Positions 35,057-45,414 of a DNA stretch of 64,000 nucleotides are shown here, piece by piece. A model generated the notes under the pieces. It did not search any database and was not told where the DNA came from. It worked only from the letters and a program-made list of their open reading frames with translations. The translations under genes and the position numbers were made by a program. The DNA is from Bradyrhizobium tropiciagri (GTDB lineage: Bacteria; Pseudomonadota; Alphaproteobacteria; Rhizobiales; Xanthobacteraceae): NCBI RefSeq assembly GCF_018130545.1, contig NZ_JAFCKF010000005.1:248001-312000 (forward strand), given 5' to 3'. Every line of letters begins with the position of its first letter. Positions within the stretch are counted from its first letter, which is position 1.

Positions 35057-36679
35057 ATGATGAATCGAACGACGACGGCGCAGATCATCGGAGCGATGCG
35101 GCGTTGGGGGCGTCCCACCTTTGTGACATTCGCTGCGATGGTCACATTCGCGTCACTGAGCGGCGGCGTGGCGGCGAAGCAGCAGCGTCCGGCGGCGACC
35201 GTCGAGGCGACCGCGCCGCGCAATGCGGGCGAGCCGATCATGGCAATCGTGTCGATCAAGGCCCAGAAGGTCACCTTCTACGACGCCGACGGCTGGATCT
35301 ATCGCGCGCCTGTCTCGAGCGGCGTCAAGGGACGCGAGACGCCAGCCGGCATCTTTGCGCTGGTCGAGAAGGACAAGGACCATCACTCAACCATGTACGA
35401 CGATGCCTGGATGCCGAACATGCAGCGCATCACCTGGAACGGCATTGCGCTGCATGGCGGGCCGCTGCCGGGCTATGCGGCCTCCCATGGCTGCGTCCGG
35501 ATGCCCTATGACTTTGCCGAGAAGCTGTTCGACAAGACCCGGATCGGGATGCGGGTGATCATAGCGCCGAACGACCCGGAGCCGGTCGATTTTACCCACC
35601 CGGCGCTGTTCGTGCCCAACGCGCAGGCGATCGCGGCGGCTCCGGCACGTGCCGAGAAGCTGACCCGCGAGGCCGCGGACGCCGCCAAGGCTGCCGACGA
35701 CGCGAAGAAGGCCTCCGCGGCCGCGGCAAAGGAAGCGGCACTGTCCACGCCGGCGTCACTGCGCAAGCTGGAACAGGTCAAGATCCGTGCCGACGCCGCG
35801 GTTGCTTTGGCCGACAAGTCGCTGGCCAAGGCCAAGACCGACCAGGCCAAGGCGCGTGCCGAGGATCTGAAGCAGAAGGCGGTCGCCAAGGCCGCGGAAG
35901 CGACCACCCAGTTCGAGGCGGCCCAGGGCGACGCGAAGCCGAAGCTCGATGCCGCGGCCGCCGCGAAGGAAGCCTTCAAGGCTGCCGAGACCAAGAAGGC
36001 CGACGCCCAGCAAGCGGCGACCGAAGCCAAGCTCGCGCTGGAGCCGGTCTCGGTCTACATCAGCCGCGCGACGCAGAAGCTTTACGTCCGGCGCAACACC
36101 CATAAGCCATGGGCCGACGGCGGCGAGGTGTTCGACTCGAGCATCGAAGTTCCGGTCACGATCCGCGATCCGGACAAGCCGATCGGCACGCATATCTATA
36201 CGGCGATGGCGCGCAACGATTCCGGCCTGCGCTGGACCCAGGTGACGATCGACGACGGAGACAACGCCAAGGACGCGCTCGACCGCGTCACCATCCCGCA
36301 GGATGTGCTGGACCGCATCGCGCCGACCGCTGTGCCGCGGTCCTCGATCATCATCTCGGATGAGCCGCTGAGCGCCGAGACCAACTATCGCACCGAGTTC
36401 GTTGCGGTGCTGAGCAACCAGCCCCAGGGCGGTTTCATCACGCGCAAGCCGACACCGCGGCCGGTGGATGAGGATTACCCGGTTGCCAGCAGCGACGACG
36501 GTTTCGGCTTCTTCTCCCAGCGCAGCTGGAATCCGCAGTCCGGCACCCAATACGGCTATCCCCAGTACGGCAATCCTCAAGCGCCGGCCCAGTACGGCAA
36601 TCCGTATTATGGCAATCCGCAAGCCGCCAATCCGCGTCGGCGCGGCGGCCAGCAATACTGGCAATCGCAGGACTGGTAG
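35057..36679 (+). CDS. L,D-transpeptidase (YkuD) with coiled-coil and Tyr/Gln/Asn-rich tail
   Basis: A 540-residue exported enzyme that cross-links peptidoglycan stems or attaches proteins to them. An N-terminal signal anchor lies near 18-40. The YkuD domain (about 60-175) has the HGG...SHGCVRMP motif with catalytic Cys146. Residues 200-335 form an Ala/Lys/Asp-rich coiled coil, then a second folded region (about 340-465) with YISRATQKLYVRRN, which resembles another YkuD-like beta domain without a catalytic Cys. The tail has short tandem QYGNP-type repeats. The start at 35057 is set by GAGGAA. L,D-transpeptidases of rhizobia can anchor outer-membrane proteins (family knowledge). Confidence 0.88.
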   Translation: MMNRTTTAQIIGAMRRWGRPTFVTFAAMVTFASLSGGVAAKQQRPAATVEATAPRNAGEPIMAIVSIKAQKVTFYDADGWIYRAPVSSGVKGRETPAGIFALVEKDKDHHSTMYDDAWMPNMQRITWNGIALHGGPLPGYAASHGCVRMPYDFAEKLFDKTRIGMRVIIAPNDPEPVDFTHPALFVPNAQAIAAAPARAEKLTREAADAAKAADDAKKASAAAAKEAALSTPASLRKLEQVKIRADAAVALADKSLAKAKTDQAKARAEDLKQKAVAKAAEATTQFEAAQGDAKPKLDAAAAAKEAFKAAETKKADAQQAATEAKLALEPVSVYISRATQKLYVRRNTHKPWADGGEVFDSSIEVPVTIRDPDKPIGTHIYTAMARNDSGLRWTQVTIDDGDNAKDALDRVTIPQDVLDRIAPTAVPRSSIIISDEPLSAETNYRTEFVAVLSNQPQGGFITRKPTPRPVDEDYPVASSDDGFGFFSQRSWNPQSGTQYGYPQYGNPQAPAQYGNPYYGNPQAANPRRRGGQQYWQSQDW

Positions 36680-36728
36680 CAGGGCGCTGACGGCGTAGCC
36701 GCCGAGGGATCCGATCAGTATTGAGAAC

Positions 36729-36759
36729 ATTGGACGGCGGTGTGATGCCGCCGTCCAAT
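36729..36759. terminator. Bidirectional hairpin terminator
   Basis: A perfect 12-bp stem, ATTGGACGGCGG (36729-36740) and CCGCCGTCCAAT (36748-36759), with a 7-base loop. It sits between the convergent L,D-transpeptidase and methyltransferase genes. T-rich tails are short on both sides. Confidence 0.65.
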
Positions 36760-36771
36760 TGCGTTGTAGCG

Positions 36772-37830
36772 TTACGGGCGAGCTTCCAGGATCAGGTTGA
36801 ATGGCGTCTCCGCCGCACGGCGGAAGCGCGAGAAGCCACCCTGGCGCGCGACCTCGCGCAGTCTGGTCTCTCCGGCCTGCGCGCCGAGCGCAAGTCCGAC
36901 CTCCTGGTCCAGCGAGGCCGGCGTGCAGATCATCGTCGAGGCGGCGTAATAGACCCGCCCGATCGGATTGAGGTTGTCCTCCAGCCGGTCGTTGGCGAAC
37001 GGCTCGATCAACAGGCAGGTGCCATCATCGGCGAGGGTGGAGCGGGTGTGCTTGAGGGCGCCGACCGGGTCGCCCATGTCGTGCAGGCAATCGAAGAAGC
37101 ACACCAGGTCATATTTGTTGGCTGGGAATGTCTTGGCGGAATGGGTCTGGAAATGGACGCGGTCCGACAATCCGGCTTCCTTTGCGGCGATCCGCGCCGC
37201 CTGGATCGAGCCGTCGTGATAGTCGAAGCCGTAGAAGGTTGATTTCGGAAACGCTTCCGCCATCAACCGCGTCGAGACGCCGTGGCCGCAGCCGACGTCG
37301 GCGACAACAGCGCCTTGCTTCAGCTTGTCGACCACGCCCTCCAGCGCCGGCAGCCATTCCTGCACGAGATAGTGCTTGTAGCTGGTGCGGAAGAAGCGGG
37401 CGGTGCCGCAGAACAGGCACTCGTTGCGCTTGTTCCAGCCGACGCCCTTGCCGGTCTTGAACGCGTCGGTGATCTTCGGCTCGTCGAGAAAGGTCGCGCC
37501 GACAAGGCTTCCTACCGCGCCGAGGAAGACCGGACTGTCCTCGTCGGCCAGCGCCAGTGCTTGCTCGGGCAGCATCGAGAACTTTCCGGTCGCGCTGTCG
37601 TATTCGATGTAGCCGGAGGCCGCCTGTGCCGAGAGCCATTCCTGAACGTAACGCCCGGCCGTTCCTGTTGCCTTGGCAAGCGCCGCAGCGTTCATTGGTC
37701 CTTGCTGGGCGAGAGCCTTGTAGAGCCCGAGCTTGTCTCCCAGCAGCATCAGCGAGGCGTTCATCGCCGCGCCGACATCACCGATCATCTTACCCATGAA
37801 TGAATTGAGACGCTCCTCATTGACGTCCAT
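36772..37830 (-). CDS. SAM-dependent methyltransferase with N-terminal winged-helix domain
   Basis: A 352-residue class I methyltransferase. The N-terminal part (about 10-100) is a winged-helix dimerisation domain (LGLYKALAQQGPMNAAALAKATG), and the SAM site is VVADVGCGHGVSTRLMAEAFP near residue 180. The arrangement matches the Rv2258c-like and plant O-methyltransferase-like bacterial groups. The start at 37830 has GGAGGAAC upstream. It follows glgA by 216 bases on the same strand. Substrate unknown. Confidence 0.88.
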   Translation of the reverse strand: MDVNEERLNSFMGKMIGDVGAAMNASLMLLGDKLGLYKALAQQGPMNAAALAKATGTAGRYVQEWLSAQAASGYIEYDSATGKFSMLPEQALALADEDSPVFLGAVGSLVGATFLDEPKITDAFKTGKGVGWNKRNECLFCGTARFFRTSYKHYLVQEWLPALEGVVDKLKQGAVVADVGCGHGVSTRLMAEAFPKSTFYGFDYHDGSIQAARIAAKEAGLSDRVHFQTHSAKTFPANKYDLVCFFDCLHDMGDPVGALKHTRSTLADDGTCLLIEPFANDRLEDNLNPIGRVYYAASTMICTPASLDQEVGLALGAQAGETRLREVARQGGFSRFRRAAETPFNLILEARP

Positions 37831-38046
37831 GATGTTCCTCCATCGCAATTGGGTTTTGCAAAAAGTTCATCATTCGCAATTTCATGCATGCAGCCTCGTC
37901 CAGGCACGCGACCTTGGACGTAGCCTTAGACGCAGCCTTGGGGATCGACATCATCGCACGGATAGGTTCGGCGGTAGAGGCCGATTGTTACGAAGCGCCT
38001 GGGATCCCAGAGCGGCCGACTTCACAACCTTGCGAGGCGTTGCGCG

Positions 38047-39477
38047 TTAGGCCGCTGCTCGTGGCAGGATGAGCTTTTTGTATAGCGAGCTGTAGCAAGC
38101 GGCCGACAGGTCCCAGCTGTAGGACTTGGCCATCGCGCTGGCGCGCATGGCGTTGAGGCGATCTTTGGCGCGGTAGGCGTCGAAGGCGCGCCTGACACCG
38201 CCGAGGAAGGATTCCGGCGATGGTTGGGAGAACAGGAAGCCGGTCTCGCCGTCGGCGATGGTTTCCGCAAGCCCGCCGGTCTGGTGGCCGATCGGCAGCG
38301 AGCCGAAGCGCTGCGCATACATCTGGCTGAGGCCGCAGGGCTCGAAGCGCGACGGCATCAAAGTGAAATCGCTGCCGGCGAAGATCCGGCGCGCCTGCGC
38401 ATCGTTGAAGCCGATGATGACGCCGATCGCGTCCGGCCGGCGCCGGTGCGCGGCGACCAGGGCGTCCTCGATCGCGGGTTCGCCGCTGCCGGTGACCACG
38501 ATCTGGCCGCCGGCCTGGAGGATCTCGTCCGCGGCCGACAGCACGAGGTCGACGCCTTTCTGATGCACGAGCCGCGCGACCAGGCCGAAAATCGGCCCGC
38601 GCGAGACCGCAAGCCCGAATTGCCGCCGGACGTAGTCGGCGTTGGCTTGCTTGCCCTTCCAGTCGCCGGCGCCGAACGGCTGCGCGAGCTGGGCGCAGTG
38701 GCGCGGGTCCCAGCTCTCGTCGATGCCGTTCAGGATGCCGGTCAACTGGTCGGCGTCGGAGCGCACGCGCAGGAGGCCCTCGAGCCCGCAGCCAAGCTCC
38801 GCGGACGTGATCTCCCTCGCATAGGTCGCGCTGACCGTGGTCAGATGCGAGGCGTAGACGAGGCCGCCCTTGAGGAAGGAGAGCTTGTCGTAGAACTCCA
38901 GCCCGTCGATGTGGAATGAGCTTTCCGGTGCGCCGATCCGCCGCAGCGAGTCCTTCGGAAACAGGCCCTGATAGGCGAGATTGTGGATGGTCAGGATCGA
39001 TGGAATCCGCGCGTCTCGCCACGCGAGGTAGGCGGGTGTGAGCGCGGCCTGCCAGTCGTTGGCGTGAACGAGGTCGGCTGCCCAATTCTTGTCCAGCGTT
39101 CCGGCTGCAAGTTCGGCAGCGGCGGAGGCAAAGCGCCCGAAGCGGATGTCGTTGTCCGGCCAGTCGCGGCCGGACTCGTCGCCGTAGGGATTGCCCGGCC
39201 GGTCGTAGAGCTCCGGACAGAGCAGCACGTAGACCGGCAGCCCGTCTTTGGTCGATGCGCGGCCGAGCGAGCAGGCCGGCATCTCGGCAAGCGCTGCGCA
39301 TTGCCCAACGATCTCAATATGCGTGAATTGCTCGACCACATCCCGGTAACCGGGAAGCATGATCCTGACGTCGCTCCACGGCCGGAGCGCCCGGGGGAGT
39401 GCAGCGGAAACGGCGCCGAGCCCGCCCACGCGGACGAAATCGTCCATCTCCGTCGTGACGAATAAGACCTTCAACAA
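38047..39477 (-). CDS. glgA: Glycogen/starch synthase-like GT5 protein (GlgA-like)
   Basis: A 476-residue GT-B glycosyltransferase of family GT5, which extends alpha-1,4-glucan from ADP-glucose. Conserved regions are HNLAYQG, ILNGID, and MPSRFEPCGLSQMYAQRFGSLP with TGGLAETI. The N-terminal ADP-glucose loop, usually KTGGLGDV or KVGGLGDV, reads RVGGLGAV: the lysine is arginine and the aspartate is alanine. This may mean altered donor use or reduced activity. No glgB, glgC or glgP is adjacent, unlike standard glycogen operons, so it may serve a specialised glucan with the GT4 and glucosidase genes nearby. Confidence 0.85.
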   Translation of the reverse strand: MLKVLFVTTEMDDFVRVGGLGAVSAALPRALRPWSDVRIMLPGYRDVVEQFTHIEIVGQCAALAEMPACSLGRASTKDGLPVYVLLCPELYDRPGNPYGDESGRDWPDNDIRFGRFASAAAELAAGTLDKNWAADLVHANDWQAALTPAYLAWRDARIPSILTIHNLAYQGLFPKDSLRRIGAPESSFHIDGLEFYDKLSFLKGGLVYASHLTTVSATYAREITSAELGCGLEGLLRVRSDADQLTGILNGIDESWDPRHCAQLAQPFGAGDWKGKQANADYVRRQFGLAVSRGPIFGLVARLVHQKGVDLVLSAADEILQAGGQIVVTGSGEPAIEDALVAAHRRRPDAIGVIIGFNDAQARRIFAGSDFTLMPSRFEPCGLSQMYAQRFGSLPIGHQTGGLAETIADGETGFLFSQPSPESFLGGVRRAFDAYRAKDRLNAMRASAMAKSYSWDLSAACYSSLYKKLILPRAAA

Positions 39478-39599
39478 GCGCCCTCGTTCCAGCCCGAGAC
39501 AGGGCTATGCAAGATCGGGTCCAATTTGCCTTTGAGTAAAATGCAAGACCGCCCGCGGTCCCGGTCTGGACGAGACGCTTTCCTGTCGGGCGGCTCACT

Positions 39600-39640
39600 T
39601 GAGATCGTGCTGCGCTTCCGCGAAGCGCAGCACGATCTCA
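39600..39640. repeat. 18-bp perfect hairpin repeat
   Basis: The arms at 39600-39617 and 39623-39640 are perfect reverse complements around a CCGCG loop (core GAGATCGTGCTGCGCTT). It lies upstream of glgA and immediately precedes the second palindrome at 39652-39700. Confidence 0.8.
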
Positions 39641-39651
39641 TCTTGTTGTTT

Positions 39652-39700
39652 GAGCATGATCTTCTCGGAAAACCGGTTTCCACTTTTCCGGATCATGCTC
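39652..39700. repeat. GAGCATGATC palindromic element (repeat family E)
   Basis: The outer arms GAGCATGATC (39652-39661) and GATCATGCTC (39691-39700) and the inner arms CGGAAAA (39666-39672) and TTTTCCG (39684-39690) form one interrupted stem. I recall closely similar elements as abundant in Bradyrhizobium genomes. It ends 28 bases before the CoA-transferase start codon and might affect its expression. Confidence 0.8.
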
Positions 39701-39728
39701 TAGGGTCACGCGACGCCGAACAACCAAA

Positions 39729-40961
39729 ATGACGAAGGTGGAGGAAGCCTTGGCAACGACAATAGCCGCCGACGATGAGGGGAATTTGACACGGAGTTTC
39801 GATGGCCTTCGCGTGCTCGATTTTTCGACCACGATCGCAGGACCTCATTGCACGCGGATGCTTGCCGACATGGGCGCGGAGGTAATCAAGATCGAGCCCG
39901 CCGAGGGTGAGACGATGCGGACGCGGCCGCCGGTGCGCAACAATTGCTCGACGGCGTTCGGCCAGCTCAATATCGGCAAGAACAGTCTGGTGCTCGACCT
40001 GAAGTCGTCGGCCGGCGTCGAAGCCGTGCGCCGGCTGATCGCGACCGCCGACGTGCTGGTGGAGAATTTCCGCCCCGGCGTGATGCGGCGGCTCAAGCTC
40101 GACTATGCCTCTATTCGCGACATCAATCCGAAGCTGATCTTCTGCTCGATCTCCGGCTACGGCCAGACCGGCCCGTCGGCGGAATTGCCGGCCTATGCGC
40201 CGGTGATCCATGCCGCCTCGGGCTACGAGATGGCGCATCTCGCCTACCAGCCGGGCCGCAGCCGGCCGGACTATTGCGGCATCTATCACGCCGACGTGCT
40301 GACCGGCGTCTACGCCTTCGGCGCGATCTCGGCGGCGCTCTATCAGCGCGGCGTAAGCGGCAACGGCCAGCATATCGACGTCTCGATGCTGGAATCGATG
40401 CTGAGCCTGACCCTGAACGAGTTGCAGTGGTCGCAATTCGAGGTCAAGGCAACGCAGCGGCCGATGTTCGGCCCGATTGAAACCACCGACGGCTACGTGA
40501 TGGTGGCGATCGCCAGCGAGAAGACGTTCCAGAACCTGATGCAGGTGATCGGCCGGCCCGAATGGGTGTCCGATCCGCGCTTCGCCAAATATTCCGATCG
40601 GCGGGACAATTGGGCCGGCCTGATGGAGGGCGTCGAGGCATGGTCGCGTGCGATCAGCACGCAAGCCTGCCTTGCCGCGCTCAATGAATATGGCGTGCCG
40701 TCGTCGGCCTATCGCACCGTGCGCGAGGCGCTCGCCGATCCGCAGATCGCCCATCGCGGCGCACTGGCCGAGGTCGAGGACGGCGGCGGCGGCTTCAAGG
40801 TGCTCAATCTGCCGTTCCGCATGTCCGGTGCGACCGTCGGCGCGCGCAAGCGGATGGCGACGCTCGGCGAGCACACGCGGTCCTATCTGAAGGAGATCGG
40901 CCTTTCCGACGATCAGATCGCAGGCTTCGCAGCGCAACCGGCGAAAACCGCGCGCAGTTAA
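39729..40961 (+). CDS. Family III CoA transferase (CaiB/BaiF type)
   Basis: A 410-residue CoA transferase. The N-terminal CoA-binding region is VLDFSTTIAGPHCTRMLADMGAEVIKIE, and the catalytic aspartate corresponds to Asp189 in CGIYHADVLTG. The family moves CoA between carboxylic acids such as formyl, succinyl, carnitine or aromatic acids. It precedes a dipeptide-type ABC importer by 118 bases on the same strand. A short AAGCC-TGC-GGCTT stem with a T run directly at its stop may end its transcript, so the two may be separate units. Substrate unknown. Confidence 0.9.
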   Translation: MTKVEEALATTIAADDEGNLTRSFDGLRVLDFSTTIAGPHCTRMLADMGAEVIKIEPAEGETMRTRPPVRNNCSTAFGQLNIGKNSLVLDLKSSAGVEAVRRLIATADVLVENFRPGVMRRLKLDYASIRDINPKLIFCSISGYGQTGPSAELPAYAPVIHAASGYEMAHLAYQPGRSRPDYCGIYHADVLTGVYAFGAISAALYQRGVSGNGQHIDVSMLESMLSLTLNELQWSQFEVKATQRPMFGPIETTDGYVMVAIASEKTFQNLMQVIGRPEWVSDPRFAKYSDRRDNWAGLMEGVEAWSRAISTQACLAALNEYGVPSSAYRTVREALADPQIAHRGALAEVEDGGGGFKVLNLPFRMSGATVGARKRMATLGEHTRSYLKEIGLSDDQIAGFAAQPAKTARS

Positions 40962-40976
40962 GCCTGCGGCTTTTTC
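40960..40976 (+). terminator. Short hairpin with T tract after the CoA transferase gene
   Basis: The stem AAGCC (40960-40964) and GGCTT (40968-40972) with loop TGC is followed by TTTC. It overlaps the stop codon. The stem is short, so termination would be partial. Confidence 0.4.
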
Positions 40977-41079
40977 ATCCGTTTTACGGTCTTGTCGCGC
41001 GCGGCGATTCCGGACAAGCTGCTGCCCAACACACGACGATCCGGAACACCGGACGTCGCCCACCTGGGAGGGAGCATCG

Positions 41080-42621
41080 ATGAAGCTGGTCGGGCGCGCG
41101 CACGCGGTTGCGCGCATATTTCTTGTGGCGGGATTAGGTGCGACTGCATTCGCTGTACCCGCCCATGCGCAGAAGCAAGGCGGCACGCTCACCGTCGGCC
41201 AGGAACTCGACATTCCGGGCTTCGACCCGCTCAAGGTCGGCGTCTACGATACATCGGCCAACACTGCGGCGGCCGCGATCTTCGACACACTGATGACGCT
41301 CGACGAGAAGGGCGAGCCGAAGCCGAAGCTCGCGCTGTCCTGGGAGCATTCCGAAGACTTCAAGACCTGGACCATCAAGCTGCGGCCCGGCGTCAAATTC
41401 CACGACGGCACGCCGTTCAATGCGCAGGCGGTGAAGGAGAACTTCGACCGCCAGAAGGATCCGGCCAACAAGTGCCGCTGCGCCTTCTACATTACGAGCA
41501 TCAAGAGTGTGGACGTCATTGATGACCTCACGGTGCGCTACAATTTCAGCGATCCGGCGGTGAACTTTCCGGCGACGCAGTCGATCCAGAGTTCCAACAA
41601 CGTGATGCAGTCGCCGACCGCCTGGAAGACCAAGGGCGACGACTACAATCGCAATCCGGTCGGCACCGGCCCCTATATCCTGAAATCCTGGACCGCCGGC
41701 GACCGCATGGTGCTGGAGAAGAACCCGGACTATTGGGACAAGGGCAAGCCCTATCTCGACCGCATCATCTTGAAGCCGCTGCCGGATGCGCAGTCGCGCT
41801 TTGCCTCGCTGCAATCGGGCGAGGCCGACGTCATCTGGGACGATGAGTACGACGCCGACAATATCGTCAAGGCGCAGAAGGATTCCAGCCTGACCGTGCA
41901 TTCCTATGCCGGCTCCGGCGCGCAGGTCTACGCGTTCAACACCAAGGCGGCGCCGTTCGACGACGTCCGCGTGCGCCAGGCTCTGGTGATGGCGCTCGAT
42001 CGCAAGAAGATCTCGCAGGCGATCACCAACGGCCTGGCGCGGCCGGCCAGCAATCCCTATGGCGACGGCTCTTGGGTCAAGTGCAAGGACGACGGCGCGC
42101 TGCCGGAGGACGTCAACAAGGCCAAGGCGCTGCTCAAGGATTACGGCAAGCCGGTCGATTTCAAGATGATCGTATCGGCGACGCCGCGCGGCCGCACCGT
42201 CGGCCAGGTGCTGCAGCAGATCTGGAAGCGGGTCGGCGCCAACATGGAGATCGAGCAGGTCGATCAGGCCACGATCGTGCCGCGCGCCTTCATGCGCCAG
42301 TTCCAGCTGACGCCGTGGCGTATCGTCGATCTCGCCGATCCCGATCCGCAGATGTACGCCAATTTCCACACCGGTAGCCCGGTGGCGCTGGCGAATTTCT
42401 CCGATCCGGAGCTCGATCGCCTGCTGGAGCATGCCCGAACCACCGCCGACGTCGCCAAGCGCACCGACGATTACTGCGCGATCAGCCGTCTGATCAACAA
42501 GGAGGCGATCTGGTTCTGGACCTTCCAGAACACCTATTACGCGATCTCCAGCGCGAAGGTGAAAGGCATGCCGAAGATGTTCAACGGGGTGCTCGACGTC
42601 TCCTACGCCTGGAAGGAATAG
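41080..42621 (+). CDS. Dipeptide/oligopeptide-type ABC substrate-binding protein
   Basis: A 513-residue periplasmic binding protein (SBP_bac_5). A signal peptide is cut near AHA-QK (residue 30). Family regions are KQGGTLTVGQ, KLRPGVKFHDGTPFNAQAV and YNRNPVGTGPYILKSW. A GGGAGG site precedes the ATG. It is the first gene of a complete five-gene importer ending at 46379. The class takes up peptides, opines, nickel complexes or glycosides; the neighbouring CoA transferase and dehydrogenases suggest a catabolic substrate (inference). Confidence 0.92.
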   Translation: MKLVGRAHAVARIFLVAGLGATAFAVPAHAQKQGGTLTVGQELDIPGFDPLKVGVYDTSANTAAAAIFDTLMTLDEKGEPKPKLALSWEHSEDFKTWTIKLRPGVKFHDGTPFNAQAVKENFDRQKDPANKCRCAFYITSIKSVDVIDDLTVRYNFSDPAVNFPATQSIQSSNNVMQSPTAWKTKGDDYNRNPVGTGPYILKSWTAGDRMVLEKNPDYWDKGKPYLDRIILKPLPDAQSRFASLQSGEADVIWDDEYDADNIVKAQKDSSLTVHSYAGSGAQVYAFNTKAAPFDDVRVRQALVMALDRKKISQAITNGLARPASNPYGDGSWVKCKDDGALPEDVNKAKALLKDYGKPVDFKMIVSATPRGRTVGQVLQQIWKRVGANMEIEQVDQATIVPRAFMRQFQLTPWRIVDLADPDPQMYANFHTGSPVALANFSDPELDRLLEHARTTADVAKRTDDYCAISRLINKEAIWFWTFQNTYYAISSAKVKGMPKMFNGVLDVSYAWKE

Positions 42622-42627
42622 CCTTTC

Positions 42628-43578
42628 ATGCTGTTCTTCGTCGCGCGCAGGCTCCTCTATCTGGTGCCGGTGCTGATCGCGGTCTCGGTGCTGACCTTCG
42701 TGATCGCCTCGCTGCTGCCTGGCGATCTGGCCTACGTGATCCTCGGCGACCAGGCGACGCCGGAGAACATCGCGGCGCTGCGCCACGACATGGGGCTCGA
42801 TCAGCCGATCTGGCTACGCTATCTCGGCTGGCTGTGGCACATCCTGCAGGGCGACTTCGGACGATCGTTCCGCACCGGGCAGACCGTGCTGCAGGCGGTC
42901 AGTGAACGCATCCCGGTCTCGTTCGAGCTGATGATCCTCGCCGAGCTGATCGGGCTTGCGATCGGCGTGCCGCTCGCGATCGCCTGCGCGGCCAAGGCGG
43001 GCTCCGCGTTCGACCGCTTCATGACCGGCTCGGCCTTCGGCATGCTGTCGGTGCCGACCTTCCTGTCCGCGATCCTGCTGATCTATCTGTTCGCGGTCGA
43101 GCTGCGGCTGCTACCGGCGACCGGCTATGTGCCGTTCACCGAGGATCCCGTCGCCAATCTGCGCTTCATGGTGCTGCCGGCGCTGACGCTCGGGCTTGCT
43201 GAATGGCCGGGCATCATGCGCGTACTGCGCTCCGACATGATCGCGGCACTGCAGGAGGACTATATCGCCCTTGCCAAAGCGAAGGGCCTGAAGCCGTCGC
43301 GCATCCTGTTCGTGCACGCGCTGAAGCCCTCGTCGCTGACGCTCGTCACCATCACCGGCATCAATATCGGCCGCCTGATCGGCGGCGCCGTCATTGTCGA
43401 ATCGATCTTCGCGCTGCCGGGGATCGGCCGTCTCCTGGTCGGCGCGATCTATACCCGCGACCTCATCATTCTGCAGGGCGTGGTGCTGCTGGTCGCCGCG
43501 GGCTTCGTGATCATGAACTTCATCGTCGACATGCTCTACGCTCTGCTCGACCCGAGGATCCGTCATGGCCACGCTTGA
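42628..43578 (+). CDS. Dipeptide-type ABC permease (DppB-like)
   Basis: A 316-residue permease with six predicted membrane segments. It opens with RRLLYLVPVLIAVSVLTFV, typical of DppB, and has the EAA loop DYIALAKAKGLKPSRILFVHALKPS. It starts 6 bases after the binding-protein gene and overlaps the next permease by 14 bases. Confidence 0.93.
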   Translation: MLFFVARRLLYLVPVLIAVSVLTFVIASLLPGDLAYVILGDQATPENIAALRHDMGLDQPIWLRYLGWLWHILQGDFGRSFRTGQTVLQAVSERIPVSFELMILAELIGLAIGVPLAIACAAKAGSAFDRFMTGSAFGMLSVPTFLSAILLIYLFAVELRLLPATGYVPFTEDPVANLRFMVLPALTLGLAEWPGIMRVLRSDMIAALQEDYIALAKAKGLKPSRILFVHALKPSSLTLVTITGINIGRLIGGAVIVESIFALPGIGRLLVGAIYTRDLIILQGVVLLVAAGFVIMNFIVDMLYALLDPRIRHGHA

Positions 43579-44427
43579 GCTGAGCCTCGAGGAGGAGGGC
43601 ACGACCCCGGTTCGCCGCCGTCAGCTCGGCATGCTGTTCTGGATCGCGGCCGGCTGGATGGTGCTGGTGTTCGCGGTCGCGATCTTTGCCGACCTGCTGC
43701 CGCTGCCGAGCCCGACCGACATGGACATGCTGGAGCGGCGCGCGCCGATCTCGGCCGAGCACTGGCTCGGCACCGACGGCCTCGGCCGTGACGAGCTGTC
43801 GCGGCTGATCTATGGCGCGCGAATCTCGCTGATCGTCGGGCTCTGCGCGCCGATGATCGGTGTCACCATCGGTGGCGCGCTCGGCATGCTCGCCGGTTAT
43901 TTCCGCGGCCGTTTCGAATCCTTCGTGGTCGGCAGCATGGATGTGCTGCTGGCATTCCCGCCGCTGATCCTGGCGCTCGCGGTCACCGCCTATCTCGGCC
44001 AATCGATCTTCAACCTGACCTGCATCCTCGGCGTGCTCGGCATTCCTGCCTTCATGCGGGTGTCGCGTGCCGCGACCCTGTCGTTGGCGCGGCGCGAATT
44101 CGTCATCGCGGCGCAGGCGCTCGGCGCCACCCATGCGCGCATCCTGCTGCGCGAGCTGTTGCCCAACGTGATGCTGCCGCTGCTCGCCTTCTTCCTGCTC
44201 GGCGTCGCCGTCACCATCGTGGTCGAAGGCTCGCTGTCGTTCCTCGGCCTCGGCGTGCCGCCGCCGATCTCGAGTTGGGGCAGCATGATCGGGGAGGGAC
44301 GCGAAAGCCTCGATGTGGCGCCAATGCTCGCCTTCATTCCGGCAATCGCGATGTTCCTGACCGTGCTCGCGTTCAATCTGATCGGCGACACGATGCGGGC
44401 GCTGACCGATCCCAGGCAGGGTGCGCT

Positions 44428-44431
<4 letters not shown>
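43565..44431 (+). CDS. Dipeptide-type ABC permease (DppC-like)
   Basis: A 288-residue permease. The HWLGTDGLGRDELSRLIYGARISL segment is the DppC hallmark, and the EAA loop is FVIAAQALGATHARILLRELLPN. It overlaps the upstream permease by 14 bases and the following ATPase by four (ATGA). Confidence 0.93.
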
Positions 44432-45410
<979 letters not shown>

Positions 45411-45414
<4 letters not shown>

